Source: Cesiribacter sp. SM1
GTDB lineage: Bacteria > Bacteroidota > Bacteroidia > Cytophagales > Cyclobacteriaceae
Length of the DNA stretch: 64,000 bases
Assembly: GCF_020178975.1 (NCBI RefSeq)
Contig: NZ_JAHXBU010000091.1
Span: 407,521 to 471,520 of the forward strand
Reading direction: 5' to 3'
In this document: in pieces, positions 46,656 through 56,415 of the stretch
Position numbering within the stretch: position 1 is the first letter of the stretch
Layout of the letters: each line of letters opens with the position of its first letter
The notes under the pieces: generated by a model
Told to the model about the DNA's origin: nothing
Databases searched by the model: none
Seen by the model: the letters and a program-made list of their open reading frames with translations, nothing else
Position numbers and translations under genes: made by a program

Positions 46656-47825
46656 ATGACGGTAAAAAAACTGGTTGGTAAACTACACCTCTGGCTCGGA
46701 CTCATGTCCGGGCTGGTGGTGTTCATCATCTCCATTACAGGCTGCATCTATGCTTTTCAGGCCGAACTGCAGGACCTGCTGCAGCCTTTTAGATTTGTTG
46801 AGCAGCAGCAGACACCTTACCTGCCGCCATCCCGGCTGCAGGCCCAGGCAGAAAAAGCCCTGCCCGACAAGCTCGTTCACAGCGTGCTGTATGCAGAACC
46901 CGGCAGAGCAGCCGAAGTACTCTTTTACAGTCACGACCCTCACTACTACTACAGTGTATTCATGAACCCCTACACAGCTGAGGTTTTAAAGGTACACGAC
47001 ATTAACAACAGTTTTTTCGGACTGGTGCTGGAGGGGCATTTTTACCTCTGGCTACCCCATGAGGTTGGCCAGCCACTGGTGGCTTCTGCTACCCTTATTT
47101 TTGTAGTAATGCTGATAAGCGGCATTATACTATGGTGGCCCCGTAATAAAAACGGCACCCGCCAGCGCTTTACCATTAAATGGAATGGGCGCTGGCGCCG
47201 AAAAAACTACGATCTGCACAATGTGCTGGGCTTTTACGTAAGCGGCATTGCCCTGCTACTGGCTCTCACCGGCCTGATATGGGGCTTTCAGTGGTTTGCT
47301 GCTGGGGTGTATGGCCTGGCATCGGGCGGCAGGGAGCTCAAGCCTTACCAGGAGCCGGTTTCAGATACTACCCTGATGGCAGGAAAAGCAGCAGACATGC
47401 CAGCCATAGACAAAATCTGGTACAATATGCGTGCACAGCACCCCAAGGCAGCTGTGCTGGAGATTCACACCCCATTAAGCCCCTCCTCTTCCATCCTGGC
47501 CGCCATTAATCCCAATTCAGATACCTACTGGAAAATGGATTACCGTTATTTCGATCAGTACAGCCTGAAAGAGCTGTCGGTAGATCATGTATGGAACAGG
47601 TTCCACAAATTAAGCGGTGCAGATAAGCTTATGCGCATGAATTACGATATCCACACAGGCGGCATTCTGGGCTTGCCTGGCAAAATCATCATGTTCCTGG
47701 CCAGTCTGCTGTGCGCAAGTTTGCCTGTTACAGGTATCTGCATCTGGTGGGGAAGAAAAAATAAGAAAGCACTGAAAGCAGATAAACCCGATAGAAAAAC
47801 AAAAAGAGCGTTGGCAAAGGTGTAG
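46656..47825 (+). CDS. PepSY-TM (PiuB-type) putative ferric reductase
   Basis: A protein of 389 residues, preceded by AGGAG at 46650-46654. Four hydrophobic helices carry conserved His residues (KLHLWLGLMSG, EGHFYLWLPHE, YDLHNVLGFY, YDIHTGGILG), and PepSY segments lie in the large loops. PiuB-like proteins are found with siderophore receptors and are thought to reduce ferric siderophores at the inner membrane (family knowledge; mechanism inferred). It begins 5 bases after the receptor stop, so both form one operon. Confidence 0.9.
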   Translation: MTVKKLVGKLHLWLGLMSGLVVFIISITGCIYAFQAELQDLLQPFRFVEQQQTPYLPPSRLQAQAEKALPDKLVHSVLYAEPGRAAEVLFYSHDPHYYYSVFMNPYTAEVLKVHDINNSFFGLVLEGHFYLWLPHEVGQPLVASATLIFVVMLISGIILWWPRNKNGTRQRFTIKWNGRWRRKNYDLHNVLGFYVSGIALLLALTGLIWGFQWFAAGVYGLASGGRELKPYQEPVSDTTLMAGKAADMPAIDKIWYNMRAQHPKAAVLEIHTPLSPSSSILAAINPNSDTYWKMDYRYFDQYSLKELSVDHVWNRFHKLSGADKLMRMNYDIHTGGILGLPGKIIMFLASLLCASLPVTGICIWWGRKNKKALKADKPDRKTKRALAKV

Positions 47826-47858
47826 CTCTCTGCAGCGAAAAACCAAATCTAGAGCAAC

Positions 47859-47900
47859 AGCTCAGGTCCCTGTGGAAAATACATACGGGCCTGAGCTATT
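47859..47900 (+). terminator. Probable terminator of the receptor operon
   Basis: A stem AGCTCAGG-CCC/GGGCCTGAGCT (47859-47870, 47887-47897) with one bulged base lies 34 bases after the reductase stop. It is followed by ATTGTATTT, a weak T-tract. Confidence 0.6.
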
Positions 47901-47949
47901 GTATTTAACGTGCGTTAAGGATTAGCATCAGCGTCAGTTGCTCCTTATT

Positions 47950-48042
47950 CGTCATCCCCTCGCAGGCGGGGATCTGTCAGGTAGGGAGTAATGGTGATTT
48001 CACTTGTTTAAGCAACAGATCACCCTCTTCAGGGGAATGACG
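47950..48042. repeat. Cloverleaf-like palindromic element, REP/MITE candidate
   Basis: Outer arms CGTCATCCCCT (47950-47960) and AGGGGAATGACG (48031-48042) pair with one extra base. Inner arms GATCTGT (47971-47977) and ACAGATC (48015-48021) also pair, and CCCC/GGGG at 47956-47971 can make a small hairpin. The outer arm sequence resembles CGTCATTCCC-type repetitive extragenic elements found in many genomes. Only one copy is seen here. Confidence 0.5.
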
Positions 48043-48655
48043 GCTTGAGTTTGACTCTAGAAGAAGATAACAGGTAGAGTATCAGTAGCTTAAACAATAA
48101 CTCACCTTATTTATGCTACAGGATGCTTCCGATAAAAGCCGGTATGCCTACTACTCCTGCGCTGCCTCCGCCTGTTTGCAGCAGTATCTGCCACTCCTGC
48201 CTGCCTGCAAAATCATAATAGACATAAAGCCTGTAATCATTTTTATTTTCTAATTTTTCGGCTAATATTGCTACTACTGTTACAGCCAATAAAACAGCCT
48301 TTTTTTTTACCACCAGGTTCTTAAACAGAACATTAACCTCATTTACGATCAGGATAAACTATACAAGCACATATTTAAAGAGAAGCGTTTTGCAGCTGTC
48401 GCAGCCAGGCTTGTGCAGCCACAAAACCTCAAATTATTCAGGCATAATAAATTATTGAACTTACAGCAGAAACAGCCTTTGCCTTTTAAGCGTTAGGCTT
48501 TAACAGCAACTGCAGTTATATAGCATTACCGTTATTAAAATCATACTGCTGATGGGCAGCTCTTAGCAAAGCTGGTATTTAAAAAACCAGGCCGCTGCTG
48601 CTTAAACCGGGCTGCTGGATCTGCAATATTTTTTACAGATATAAAATTTTTTTAC
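48043..48655. other. Intergenic region after the repeat element
   Basis: No supportable gene. A 65-codon minus-strand frame at 48116-48313 has a hydrophobic start but no homology cue. The rest is AT-rich and leads to the PKD-protein gene. Confidence 0.4.
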
Positions 48656-49348
48656 ATGACCAGAACTAGCGCAGCAATACTGGGCACCCTGCTCCTGCTG
48701 TTTCAATCTGCTGCAGTACTTTCGCAGAGCAGACGGCAACCTCAGCCCCAGCTGATGTCCTACAGCTATGACGTAACATCACCCCTACTCAAGGGTGTAC
48801 CCCGCGATACACTGATTTGTGCCAACTATCCGCCAGCGCCTAAGGTAACTGCCGTAGATGAGGTGGATGGCCCTATAAACCGTGTTACATTTTCAGAAGA
48901 AGTTTCTGAGGGCCCTTTCTTAAATTCAAACCTTATCCTTCGCCAGTGGTCGGCCACCGATGCATCGGGCAATACAGCCGAAGCCTACCAGTTTATTGTT
49001 GTCAGGAAACCATACAGCGTAGCTGCCATCTCTGCGCCTGACCAGCCCCTTTCTGTAGATTCAGAAGTTGCTGTGCTTGCAGCCATCAGCCATAGTGGCA
49101 ATTTAAACAAAGGTGCCCGGGCCAATGTAACATGGACCTGGGCTTGGGGCGATGGAACCGAATCAGAAGGAAACTTTACAGATCACCAGGTAGCCGGCAG
49201 CCACACCTATGAACATGCGGGAACCTATATGATTAGCCTGAGGTATGAGGATGAATGTGGTAGTGCAGTGTTCCCGTACCAGCACAAACTTACGATCGGT
49301 GAATCATCGCCCACGGCAGATACTTCCCCATTAAACCAGCAGCCGTAG
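48656..49348 (+). CDS. Secreted protein with HYR-like and PKD domains
   Basis: A protein of 230 residues with a signal peptide ending near AAVLSQ. Residues 55-120 resemble an HYR-like beta-sandwich (LRQWSATDASGNTAEAYQF). Residues 125-220 are a PKD domain: WTWAWGDGTESEG and SHTYEHAGTYMISL. No sorting tail is visible. Such proteins mediate surface or matrix contacts. It stands alone upstream of the large kinase gene. Confidence 0.82.
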   Translation: MTRTSAAILGTLLLLFQSAAVLSQSRRQPQPQLMSYSYDVTSPLLKGVPRDTLICANYPPAPKVTAVDEVDGPINRVTFSEEVSEGPFLNSNLILRQWSATDASGNTAEAYQFIVVRKPYSVAAISAPDQPLSVDSEVAVLAAISHSGNLNKGARANVTWTWAWGDGTESEGNFTDHQVAGSHTYEHAGTYMISLRYEDECGSAVFPYQHKLTIGESSPTADTSPLNQQP

Positions 49349-49437
49349 CATTATTCTATTAGATACAGCGCTTTAATTCAGTCTGAAAGCAATCATTTAA
49401 CTTTTGCTCTTTTGATTATTCCATTAGTAGCACTAGA

Positions 49438-52374
49438 TTGAAAGCGGTTAAATTATCCCGATTGGAAGAGCAACTGATGCATTTTAGTGGCTACGCAGAT
49501 TTTACCTTACAGGATGAGGATCTGGTAGCAGAAATGGCCAAAGCATATCTTGCTTTGTGCAGGGAAAATAATTTACCACTACTCATCTACTTTAGCCACT
49601 TAAGCGAAGAGGAGCAAATAGCATATTGCCGTAAAAGTATTACTGATTTCCTGGAAGAAGTAAAGAGCGGGACTGCGCTGGAAAAGGCATTGGCTACGGT
49701 AAATCAATGGAGGGCAAACCAACATCCTGTTATTCCTTCAACTGGTATAACTGTTTCTGATGTTGTGCTGCTCTACAGCATCAGGAAGCAATTGTATCTA
49801 AACTTTCTCCCCAGGTATACAGAAGAGATAAAACTTTACCACCAGATTGTGCTGGAGCTGGAGTTTTTTCACAGGCATCTGGAGCAGTATGCTTTCCAGA
49901 CCTATATAGAAACCCAGCAGGAAAAGCTCAAGCAGGAAAAAGAACTTAGTGAGAACATCATCAACAACAGCTCTGATGGCATTATGGCCTTCGACAGCGA
50001 AGAGCGCTTCATTTTGTGGAATAAAAGCCTGGAGCAACGCTACAAAAGGAAAAAAGAAGATGTTTTAGGAAAGAAGTTTTACGAGGTGTACCCCGATCTA
50101 AAGGAGAGCCAGGTAGGGCAAAACCTCATCAGGGCCCTGAAAGGAGAGCGAATATTTATACCAGAGCAGGAAAATCCTTACCGGCATGGCTGGTATGAGG
50201 CACACGTAATTCCCCTGCTTGATAAAAGCAATCATCCTTTTGGTGCGGTTAGTATTGTTCACGACATCACCCAGTGGAAAGACAGCCAGCTAAAGCTAAA
50301 AGAGCAGCATGAAGAGTTACTGGCCATCAATGAAGAGTTGCTTGAAAAACAAAATGAGATAAATGAAGCCTACGAAAAGCTAAAGGAGCATGAGCATTTC
50401 ATCAAGCATGTAACAGACTCCATACCAGGCACCATCTTCATTTACGATATCATTGAAAACAAAGTCATTTATGCCAATGAAGAGGTGCGCAGCCTGCTGG
50501 GCTATTCACCTGAAGAGATCATTGCACTGGGCAGCCGGGTGTACAGCAGCTTAATACTTCAGGAAGACATACATATTCTGGAAGAAAGAAACCGCCGCTA
50601 CCGGGAGATGAAGGAAGGAGAAACCGCAGAGGTTGTGTACCGGAACAGAACCAGGCAGGGCGAGGTGCGGTTCATCAGGTCAAAGAGCAGAATATACAAA
50701 TACACCCCTGATGGAAAGGCCTGGCAGGTTCTGGGGATACTCGAGGACGTAACCGACAGGGTAAAACAGGAAATAGAATTAAGGCAGTCGCGTGACTACT
50801 ACCTGACCATCCTGGAAGATTTTCCCAGCCTCATCTGGCGGGCAAATACCCAGGGCCTCTGCGACTACTTCAATAAAACATGGCTGGAATTTCGGGGGCG
50901 TACCATGGAGCAGGAGTGGGGAAATGGCTGGGCAGATGGCGTGCATCCCGACGACTATGCGCGCTGCCTGGAAATTTACCAGACGAACTTCAGGGCTAAA
51001 ACGCCCTTTGTCATGGAATACCGCATGAAAAGGTTTGATGGTGAATACCGCTGGATTATTGACCACGGCACTCCTTTGCAGGATGTAAACGGCAATTTTA
51101 CGGGTTTCCTGGGGGCCTGCTTCGATATACAGGAGCGTAAAGACTTTGAACACAACATCCAGGATAAAAACCAGGCACTTTCCAATGCCCTTGAGGCACT
51201 AAAAACTACCCAGGAGCAGCTGGTGCAGGCCAACGAAACCCTTGAACAGCGGGTGCAGCAACGCACAGAACAGCTAAATGCCGGCGAAGAACAACTGCGC
51301 CTTTTAACCGATTCCCTGCCCACACTGATCTCTTATATTGATAAGGACCTGGTTTATCGTTTTGTTAACCGCACGTATACCACCTGGTTCGGATTACCTA
51401 AAGAAGAAATTGAGGGCAGACATGTAAAAGAGCTTGTTGGTGAGGGGGTGTTCCAGGATCTGTATCCTTATATACAGGATGCACTGAAGGGCAAGCAGGT
51501 GAAAATAGAGGGCAAGATGGCCTATAGGTATGGCGGGAGCAGAAATGTGTCTAATAACCTGATACCACATCTGGACAATGGAGAGGTAGTAGGCTTTTAC
51601 GCGCTTGTGTACGACATTAGCGAAATCAGGAAAGCACAGGAATCGCTTGAAACAGCCTTAACAGACATTACTCTTAAGAATGAGCAGCTTAGCAAGATCA
51701 ACAACGACCTGGACAGCTTTGTGTACACCGCCTCTCATGACTTAAGAAACCCGGTAGTTAACCTGGAAGGGCTGCTGATGGCACTCCGAAAGCGGTTGTC
51801 GGATGTTGAAAAAACTGATGTAAACCAGTTACTGGTCATGATGGAAACCTCGGTTTCTAAGCTCAACCAAACGATCCGCGACCTCACCGAGATTACCAAA
51901 GCACAAAAAGGGCTGGAAGAAACTGAAGAGGAAATATCCATCAAAAACAAGCTGGATGATATTAAACTGGAACTGCAGGATAAGATCAGGCAAAGCAACC
52001 CCATCATCAGGGAAGACCTGCAGGTAACCAGCCTTACCTATGCCAGGAGAAACCTCCGCAGTATATTGTACAACCTCCTGACCAATGCCCTTAAGTACAA
52101 ATCAGAAGAACGCCGCCCGGAGATAACCATCCGCACATACCGGGAAGGAGAATGGGTTGTGCTTTCAGTTCAGGATAACGGACTGGGCCTAAACGAACAA
52201 CAACGCCAGAAGCTGTTCACCATGTTCAAGCGGCTTCATACCCATGTGGAAGGCACCGGCATTGGACTCTACATCATAAAACGTATTGTGGAGAACAATG
52301 GCGGCAGAATAGAGGTAGAAAGCCAGCCTAACGTAGGCAGTACGTTTAAGGTGTACTTAAAACAGGCAGTCTAG
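49438..52374 (+). CDS. Four-PAS sensor histidine kinase with RsbRD-like N-terminus
   Basis: A protein of 978 residues from a TTG at 49438; the first ATG is at 49477, so the start is uncertain. Residues 1-155 resemble the RsbR N-terminal sensor (GITVSDVVLLYSIRKQLYLN versus GFTPRETAVYVLSLKKAIVQ in RsbR). Four PAS domains follow near 165-285, 325-445, 450-580 and 620-740, separated by coiled coils. The core has phospho-acceptor His767 in ASHDLRNPVVN, N-box LYNLLTNALKYKSEE and G boxes VQDNGLGL and GTGIGLYIIK. No transmembrane segment. No adjacent response regulator. Confidence 0.88.
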   Translation: MKAVKLSRLEEQLMHFSGYADFTLQDEDLVAEMAKAYLALCRENNLPLLIYFSHLSEEEQIAYCRKSITDFLEEVKSGTALEKALATVNQWRANQHPVIPSTGITVSDVVLLYSIRKQLYLNFLPRYTEEIKLYHQIVLELEFFHRHLEQYAFQTYIETQQEKLKQEKELSENIINNSSDGIMAFDSEERFILWNKSLEQRYKRKKEDVLGKKFYEVYPDLKESQVGQNLIRALKGERIFIPEQENPYRHGWYEAHVIPLLDKSNHPFGAVSIVHDITQWKDSQLKLKEQHEELLAINEELLEKQNEINEAYEKLKEHEHFIKHVTDSIPGTIFIYDIIENKVIYANEEVRSLLGYSPEEIIALGSRVYSSLILQEDIHILEERNRRYREMKEGETAEVVYRNRTRQGEVRFIRSKSRIYKYTPDGKAWQVLGILEDVTDRVKQEIELRQSRDYYLTILEDFPSLIWRANTQGLCDYFNKTWLEFRGRTMEQEWGNGWADGVHPDDYARCLEIYQTNFRAKTPFVMEYRMKRFDGEYRWIIDHGTPLQDVNGNFTGFLGACFDIQERKDFEHNIQDKNQALSNALEALKTTQEQLVQANETLEQRVQQRTEQLNAGEEQLRLLTDSLPTLISYIDKDLVYRFVNRTYTTWFGLPKEEIEGRHVKELVGEGVFQDLYPYIQDALKGKQVKIEGKMAYRYGGSRNVSNNLIPHLDNGEVVGFYALVYDISEIRKAQESLETALTDITLKNEQLSKINNDLDSFVYTASHDLRNPVVNLEGLLMALRKRLSDVEKTDVNQLLVMMETSVSKLNQTIRDLTEITKAQKGLEETEEEISIKNKLDDIKLELQDKIRQSNPIIREDLQVTSLTYARRNLRSILYNLLTNALKYKSEERRPEITIRTYREGEWVVLSVQDNGLGLNEQQRQKLFTMFKRLHTHVEGTGIGLYIIKRIVENNGGRIEVESQPNVGSTFKVYLKQAV

Positions 52375-52658
52375 TGCTTTGATCACACTTTTGGCAGCCG
52401 CCGCTGCGTGTAAAGCAGTATGTAGGCATCAACCCAAATAAATACTGGCAAATCAGTACTCTTTATGCTGAAAACAGTCTTCAGCAGTGGCTTTCTCCAG
52501 CACAGCTGATTGCTTTAAAATCATCAGGCAGCTATCACTTTTTTATATAGATTTTGGCTATTTCCGGGGCTGTTTTGTGGCGCCAGCATCATTGTCAGTA
52601 AATAAAGTCTTATATTTATTGACCAAATTTCTTAGAACTCCCCTACTGCACAGCTTTT
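52375..52658. other. Intergenic region
   Basis: No gene or repeat is seen in these 284 bases. Confidence 0.4.
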
Positions 52659-55600
52659 ATGAAAAATGCTTTCTTTGGCATCCTGCAGAATAATGCAAAA
52701 GTTTTGTTCCTGTCAGCACTGCTTCCTGCTTTCTCCCTATCGGGATGCAGGGAAATGGCCTCCGGCGAAACTACAATACCACAGCAACAGGCTCCTGTTG
52801 ATTTGAGAATTACCACGCTGGACTCTGCCAGTGCTGCTTCTATGGCAAAAACAATAGAAGCCTCGGTTAATCCCGAACTGGCAGAAGGCCTTAGTCTCCG
52901 GATCTGGGCTGTAGATTCCCTGGTGGCCGATCCTATCTCCATAGATATAGATGACCTGGGCAAACTCTATTATACCAGGACCAACAGGCAAAAAAACTCT
53001 GAATTTGATATACGCAGCCACCAGGAGTGGGAAACCCCATCCATACAGCTGCAAACGGTTGAGGATAAAAGAGCCTTTCTGCATAAGGTGCTATCGCCGG
53101 AAAACAGCGACAAGAATAAGTGGCTGGCCGACCTGAACAAGGATGGCTCCCACGACTGGAAGGACATGACTCTTGAAAAGGAACATATTTACCGGCTAGA
53201 AGATACCTCCGGCGATGGGCTTGCAGACCTCTCGCAGCTGGTGGTGGAGGACTTTCACGATGAGGTAACCGATGTAGCCGGTGCAGTGCTGGCCCATGGC
53301 CAGGACCTTTTTGTAGGCGTAGCTCCGGATATGTGGCGCATAAAAGACAGGAATAATGATGGCATTGCTGATGACAAAACCTCTATCTCCCATGGCTATG
53401 GTGTGCACGTAGGCTTTGGCGGCCATGGCATGTCTGGCCTCGAAATGGGTCCGGACGGAAAAATCTACTGGGGCATTGGCGATATCGGTTTTAACGGAAC
53501 CAGTGCCGACGGCACCAAATGGGAGTTTCCGAATGAGGGTGTGATCGTTAGGGCGAATCCCGATGGCAGCGATTTTGAAGTCTTTGCCCATGGCCTCCGC
53601 AATACCCACGAATTTACTTTCGATGAATGGGGCAACCTCATCAGTGTGGATAACGATGGCGACCACCCCGGCGAAAAAGAAAGGCTGGTGTACATTGTAA
53701 ACGGTTCCGATACGGGCTGGCGCATTAACTGGCAATTTGGCAAGTACCGCGATCCCGATAACAACGCCTACAAGGTATGGATGGATGAAGCCCTCTATAA
53801 GCCCTGGTTTAAGGGACAGGCTGCGTACATCACGCCAGCGATTGAAAACTTCATCAGCGGACCAACCGGCATGATTTACAACCCCGGTACAGCCCTGGGG
53901 CCCGAGTGGAAAAACACTTTCTTTGTAGCTGAATTTGTAGGCAACCCCTCCCGCTCAGGCATCCACGCTTTTAAACTAAATCCAAAAGGTGCAGGCTTTG
54001 AGCTTGGCAAGAGCCAGATGATCCTGAAAGGAATACTGGCAACAGGTATTGACTTTGGCCCCGATGGTAGTATGTATGTGGCCGACTGGCTGGAAGGCTG
54101 GGATACCAAAGACCATGGCCGTATCTGGAAGCTGGATGTTCCCAATGGAGCCTCCTCGCCCGAGCGTCAGCAGACACAACAGTTATTAGCGGCTGATTTT
54201 GAACCTTACAAAGAGGCAGCGCTGGGTGAGCTGCTGGCACACCCCGATATGCGGGTGCGGCAAAAAGCCCAGTTTGAGCTGGCAACCAGAGGCAGCAAAG
54301 GCGCCAATGTGTTCGGGAAGAGCGTAAAGCAGACCAGTAACCAGTTTGCCAGAATTCATGGCATCTGGGGCCTTGCACAGCTGGCCCGCCAGGACCAGAA
54401 ATGGGCCCGCGAGCTAACGCCCCTGCTCCAGGACCAGGACCCTGAAATAAGAGCACAGGCAGCTAAATGGCTGGGCGACATCCGGTTTAAACCAGCAGGC
54501 AGTGCCCTGATACCCCTGCTGAAAGACCAAAACAGCCGCGCCCGTTTCTTTGCTGCAGAAGCCCTGGGCAGAATTGGCTACGAACCTGCCATACAGCCCA
54601 TCATCAGCTTGCTGGAAAGCAATAATGATGAAGATCTTTACATACGCCATGCCGGCAGCCTTGCTTTAGCCAGAATTGGCAAAGCAGAACCAGTACTGGC
54701 ACTCGCCACACATCCTTCGCCAGCCGTACGCATGGCGGCAGTTATTAGCCTCAGGCGGCTGAAGCATCCGGGTATTGCCAGCTTCCTGGCCGATAAAGAT
54801 GAGTACATTGTAACAGAAGCGGCCAGGGCCATTAACGACGACCTGTCCATTGAGCAGGCGCTGCCAGCCCTGGGTGATGTGTTGCAAAGTACCTCCTTCA
54901 GAAATGAGCCCCTGTTAAGGCGTGCCATCAATGCAAACCTAAGGGTAGGCAGCGAAAAGGCCATGCAAAATCTTATTGACTTTGCAGCGAAAGAAAGCAG
55001 CCCTGTTACAATGAGAGCCGAGGCCGTAGATGCCCTAAGTACCTGGGCCAGACCATCTGTGCTGGATAGGGTTGACGGACGCTACAGAGGCGTCATTACA
55101 CGCGATCCTGCCCTTGTGAGCAGCAAGGCTGCCGATGCATTCATTAAACTGTCAGCCCACCGGGATTTAGGCTTACGCTTAAGTGCTGTCAATGCCATTG
55201 GCAAGCTTAAGATAGACCAGGGAGCAGATCGCTTGCTGGCACTGCTCAAAACTGATAGCCAGGCCAAACTGCGGGTTGCCGCACTTAGGGCACTGGCCCT
55301 GCTGGATAGCCCGCAAATTGACCAGGCCATTGAGCTTGCACTTACTGATAAAGATAAAACTGTTAGGGTTGCCGGGCTGGACCTCCTGCCCAAGCTGGAC
55401 ATCAGCAAGGAGCTGATGGTTTCCCTGCTGTCTGATGTGATCGAAAAAAGAACAACTGAAGAAAAGCAGGCTGCACTCTTAACCCTCGGCACCCTGCCTG
55501 TGGCTAATTCGCAGGCAGTTTTTGAAGGCTTGCTACAACGTATGGAAAAGGGCACACTAGCGCCTGAAATACAGCTGGAGCTGGCCGAAGCCATCGACAG

Positions 55601-56192
55601 TACACGCTCCCAAACTTTGATTGCCAGCCTGAAGGAGATCAGTGCCAAGGCAGCTCCGGGTACTGCCGCAGCGGGTGCTGCAGTACCAGCCAGTGCATCT
55701 TTTGCAGGCGTTTTACATGGTGGTGATGCGGAACTGGGCAGGAAGATATTCTTCCAGCACCAGACAGCTCAATGCATGCGGTGCCACTCCTTTGATGACA
55801 TGGGCGGCAATGCTGGTCCGCGCCTGAACGGCGTAGCGGCAAAGCTCAGCCGCCAGCAGCTGCTGGAGGCCCTGGTAGATCCCAGCGCACGCATTGCACC
55901 GGGCTTTGGTATTGTAACACTTGATCTGGCAGGCGGTAAAACGGTAAGTGGTGTGCTGCAGAAAGAAAACAGTAAAGAGCTGGTTCTGAAAATAGGCAAC
56001 CAGCCTGACACTCTTATCCGTAAAGCAGATGTTGTAAAACAGGTGAACGCCTCTTCCAGCATGCCCAATATGGGCTACCTGTTAACCAAGAGAGAGATCA
56101 GGGACCTGGTGAGTTTTCTCTCTACCTTGAAAAAAGATGATATGCAGGACCCGGGCCGGCGTGGAGAAACAACGGACAGCCATGGGCATTAA
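52659..56192 (+). CDS. Secreted heme lipoprotein: PVC-type dehydrogenase, HEAT repeats, cytochrome c
   Basis: A protein of 1177 residues. The lipobox ends LSGC (Cys30). A membrane-bound-dehydrogenase-like beta-propeller region spans about 70-500, with EF-hand-like loops DLNKDGSHDW, DTSGDGLADL and DRNNDGIADD and sorbosone-dehydrogenase-type strands. HEAT repeats follow (about 520-990: DPEIRAQAAKWLGD, LRVAALRALALL). The C-terminal cytochrome c domain has CMRCH at 1039-1043 and distal ligand Met candidates in SMPNMGYLL. This matches large planctomycete-type heme proteins that oxidise sugars or alcohols in the periplasm. The substrate is unknown. Confidence 0.9.
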   Translation: MKNAFFGILQNNAKVLFLSALLPAFSLSGCREMASGETTIPQQQAPVDLRITTLDSASAASMAKTIEASVNPELAEGLSLRIWAVDSLVADPISIDIDDLGKLYYTRTNRQKNSEFDIRSHQEWETPSIQLQTVEDKRAFLHKVLSPENSDKNKWLADLNKDGSHDWKDMTLEKEHIYRLEDTSGDGLADLSQLVVEDFHDEVTDVAGAVLAHGQDLFVGVAPDMWRIKDRNNDGIADDKTSISHGYGVHVGFGGHGMSGLEMGPDGKIYWGIGDIGFNGTSADGTKWEFPNEGVIVRANPDGSDFEVFAHGLRNTHEFTFDEWGNLISVDNDGDHPGEKERLVYIVNGSDTGWRINWQFGKYRDPDNNAYKVWMDEALYKPWFKGQAAYITPAIENFISGPTGMIYNPGTALGPEWKNTFFVAEFVGNPSRSGIHAFKLNPKGAGFELGKSQMILKGILATGIDFGPDGSMYVADWLEGWDTKDHGRIWKLDVPNGASSPERQQTQQLLAADFEPYKEAALGELLAHPDMRVRQKAQFELATRGSKGANVFGKSVKQTSNQFARIHGIWGLAQLARQDQKWARELTPLLQDQDPEIRAQAAKWLGDIRFKPAGSALIPLLKDQNSRARFFAAEALGRIGYEPAIQPIISLLESNNDEDLYIRHAGSLALARIGKAEPVLALATHPSPAVRMAAVISLRRLKHPGIASFLADKDEYIVTEAARAINDDLSIEQALPALGDVLQSTSFRNEPLLRRAINANLRVGSEKAMQNLIDFAAKESSPVTMRAEAVDALSTWARPSVLDRVDGRYRGVITRDPALVSSKAADAFIKLSAHRDLGLRLSAVNAIGKLKIDQGADRLLALLKTDSQAKLRVAALRALALLDSPQIDQAIELALTDKDKTVRVAGLDLLPKLDISKELMVSLLSDVIEKRTTEEKQAALLTLGTLPVANSQAVFEGLLQRMEKGTLAPEIQLELAEAIDSTRSQTLIASLKEISAKAAPGTAAAGAAVPASASFAGVLHGGDAELGRKIFFQHQTAQCMRCHSFDDMGGNAGPRLNGVAAKLSRQQLLEALVDPSARIAPGFGIVTLDLAGGKTVSGVLQKENSKELVLKIGNQPDTLIRKADVVKQVNASSSMPNMGYLLTKREIRDLVSFLSTLKKDDMQDPGRRGETTDSHGH

Positions 56193-56290
56193 ATCATTAC
56201 ATTGACTGCACCTGCAGAAAGTAGTGGATAAGGAATAACATAGTATCATGAATAATTCTGAATTTTAAGAAGCCAGGATTATACCCAACA

Positions 56291-56325
56291 AAAATGGCCC
56301 CTGGAGATTTCCAGGGGCCATTTTT
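56291..56325. terminator. Bidirectional rho-independent terminator
   Basis: A perfect 14-bp stem AAAATGGCCCCTGG/CCAGGGGCCATTTT (56291-56304, 56311-56324), loop AGATTT, with A-run before and T-run after. It serves the convergent heme-lipoprotein (plus) and mutarotase (minus) genes. Confidence 0.93.
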
Positions 56326-56415
56326 CAGGCTTTTCAATAATGTTGATTAGTGCAGCAGCGGGTATACTGCAGGAAGTGCTGTTGCTCATTTTGTACCTTA
56401 TGCACCCGATCCACC

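Noticed and set aside
48116..48313. 65-codon minus-strand frame with a hydrophobic start
   Set aside because: No homology cue, no operon context and an unusual composition; it could be a small protein but this is not supported.
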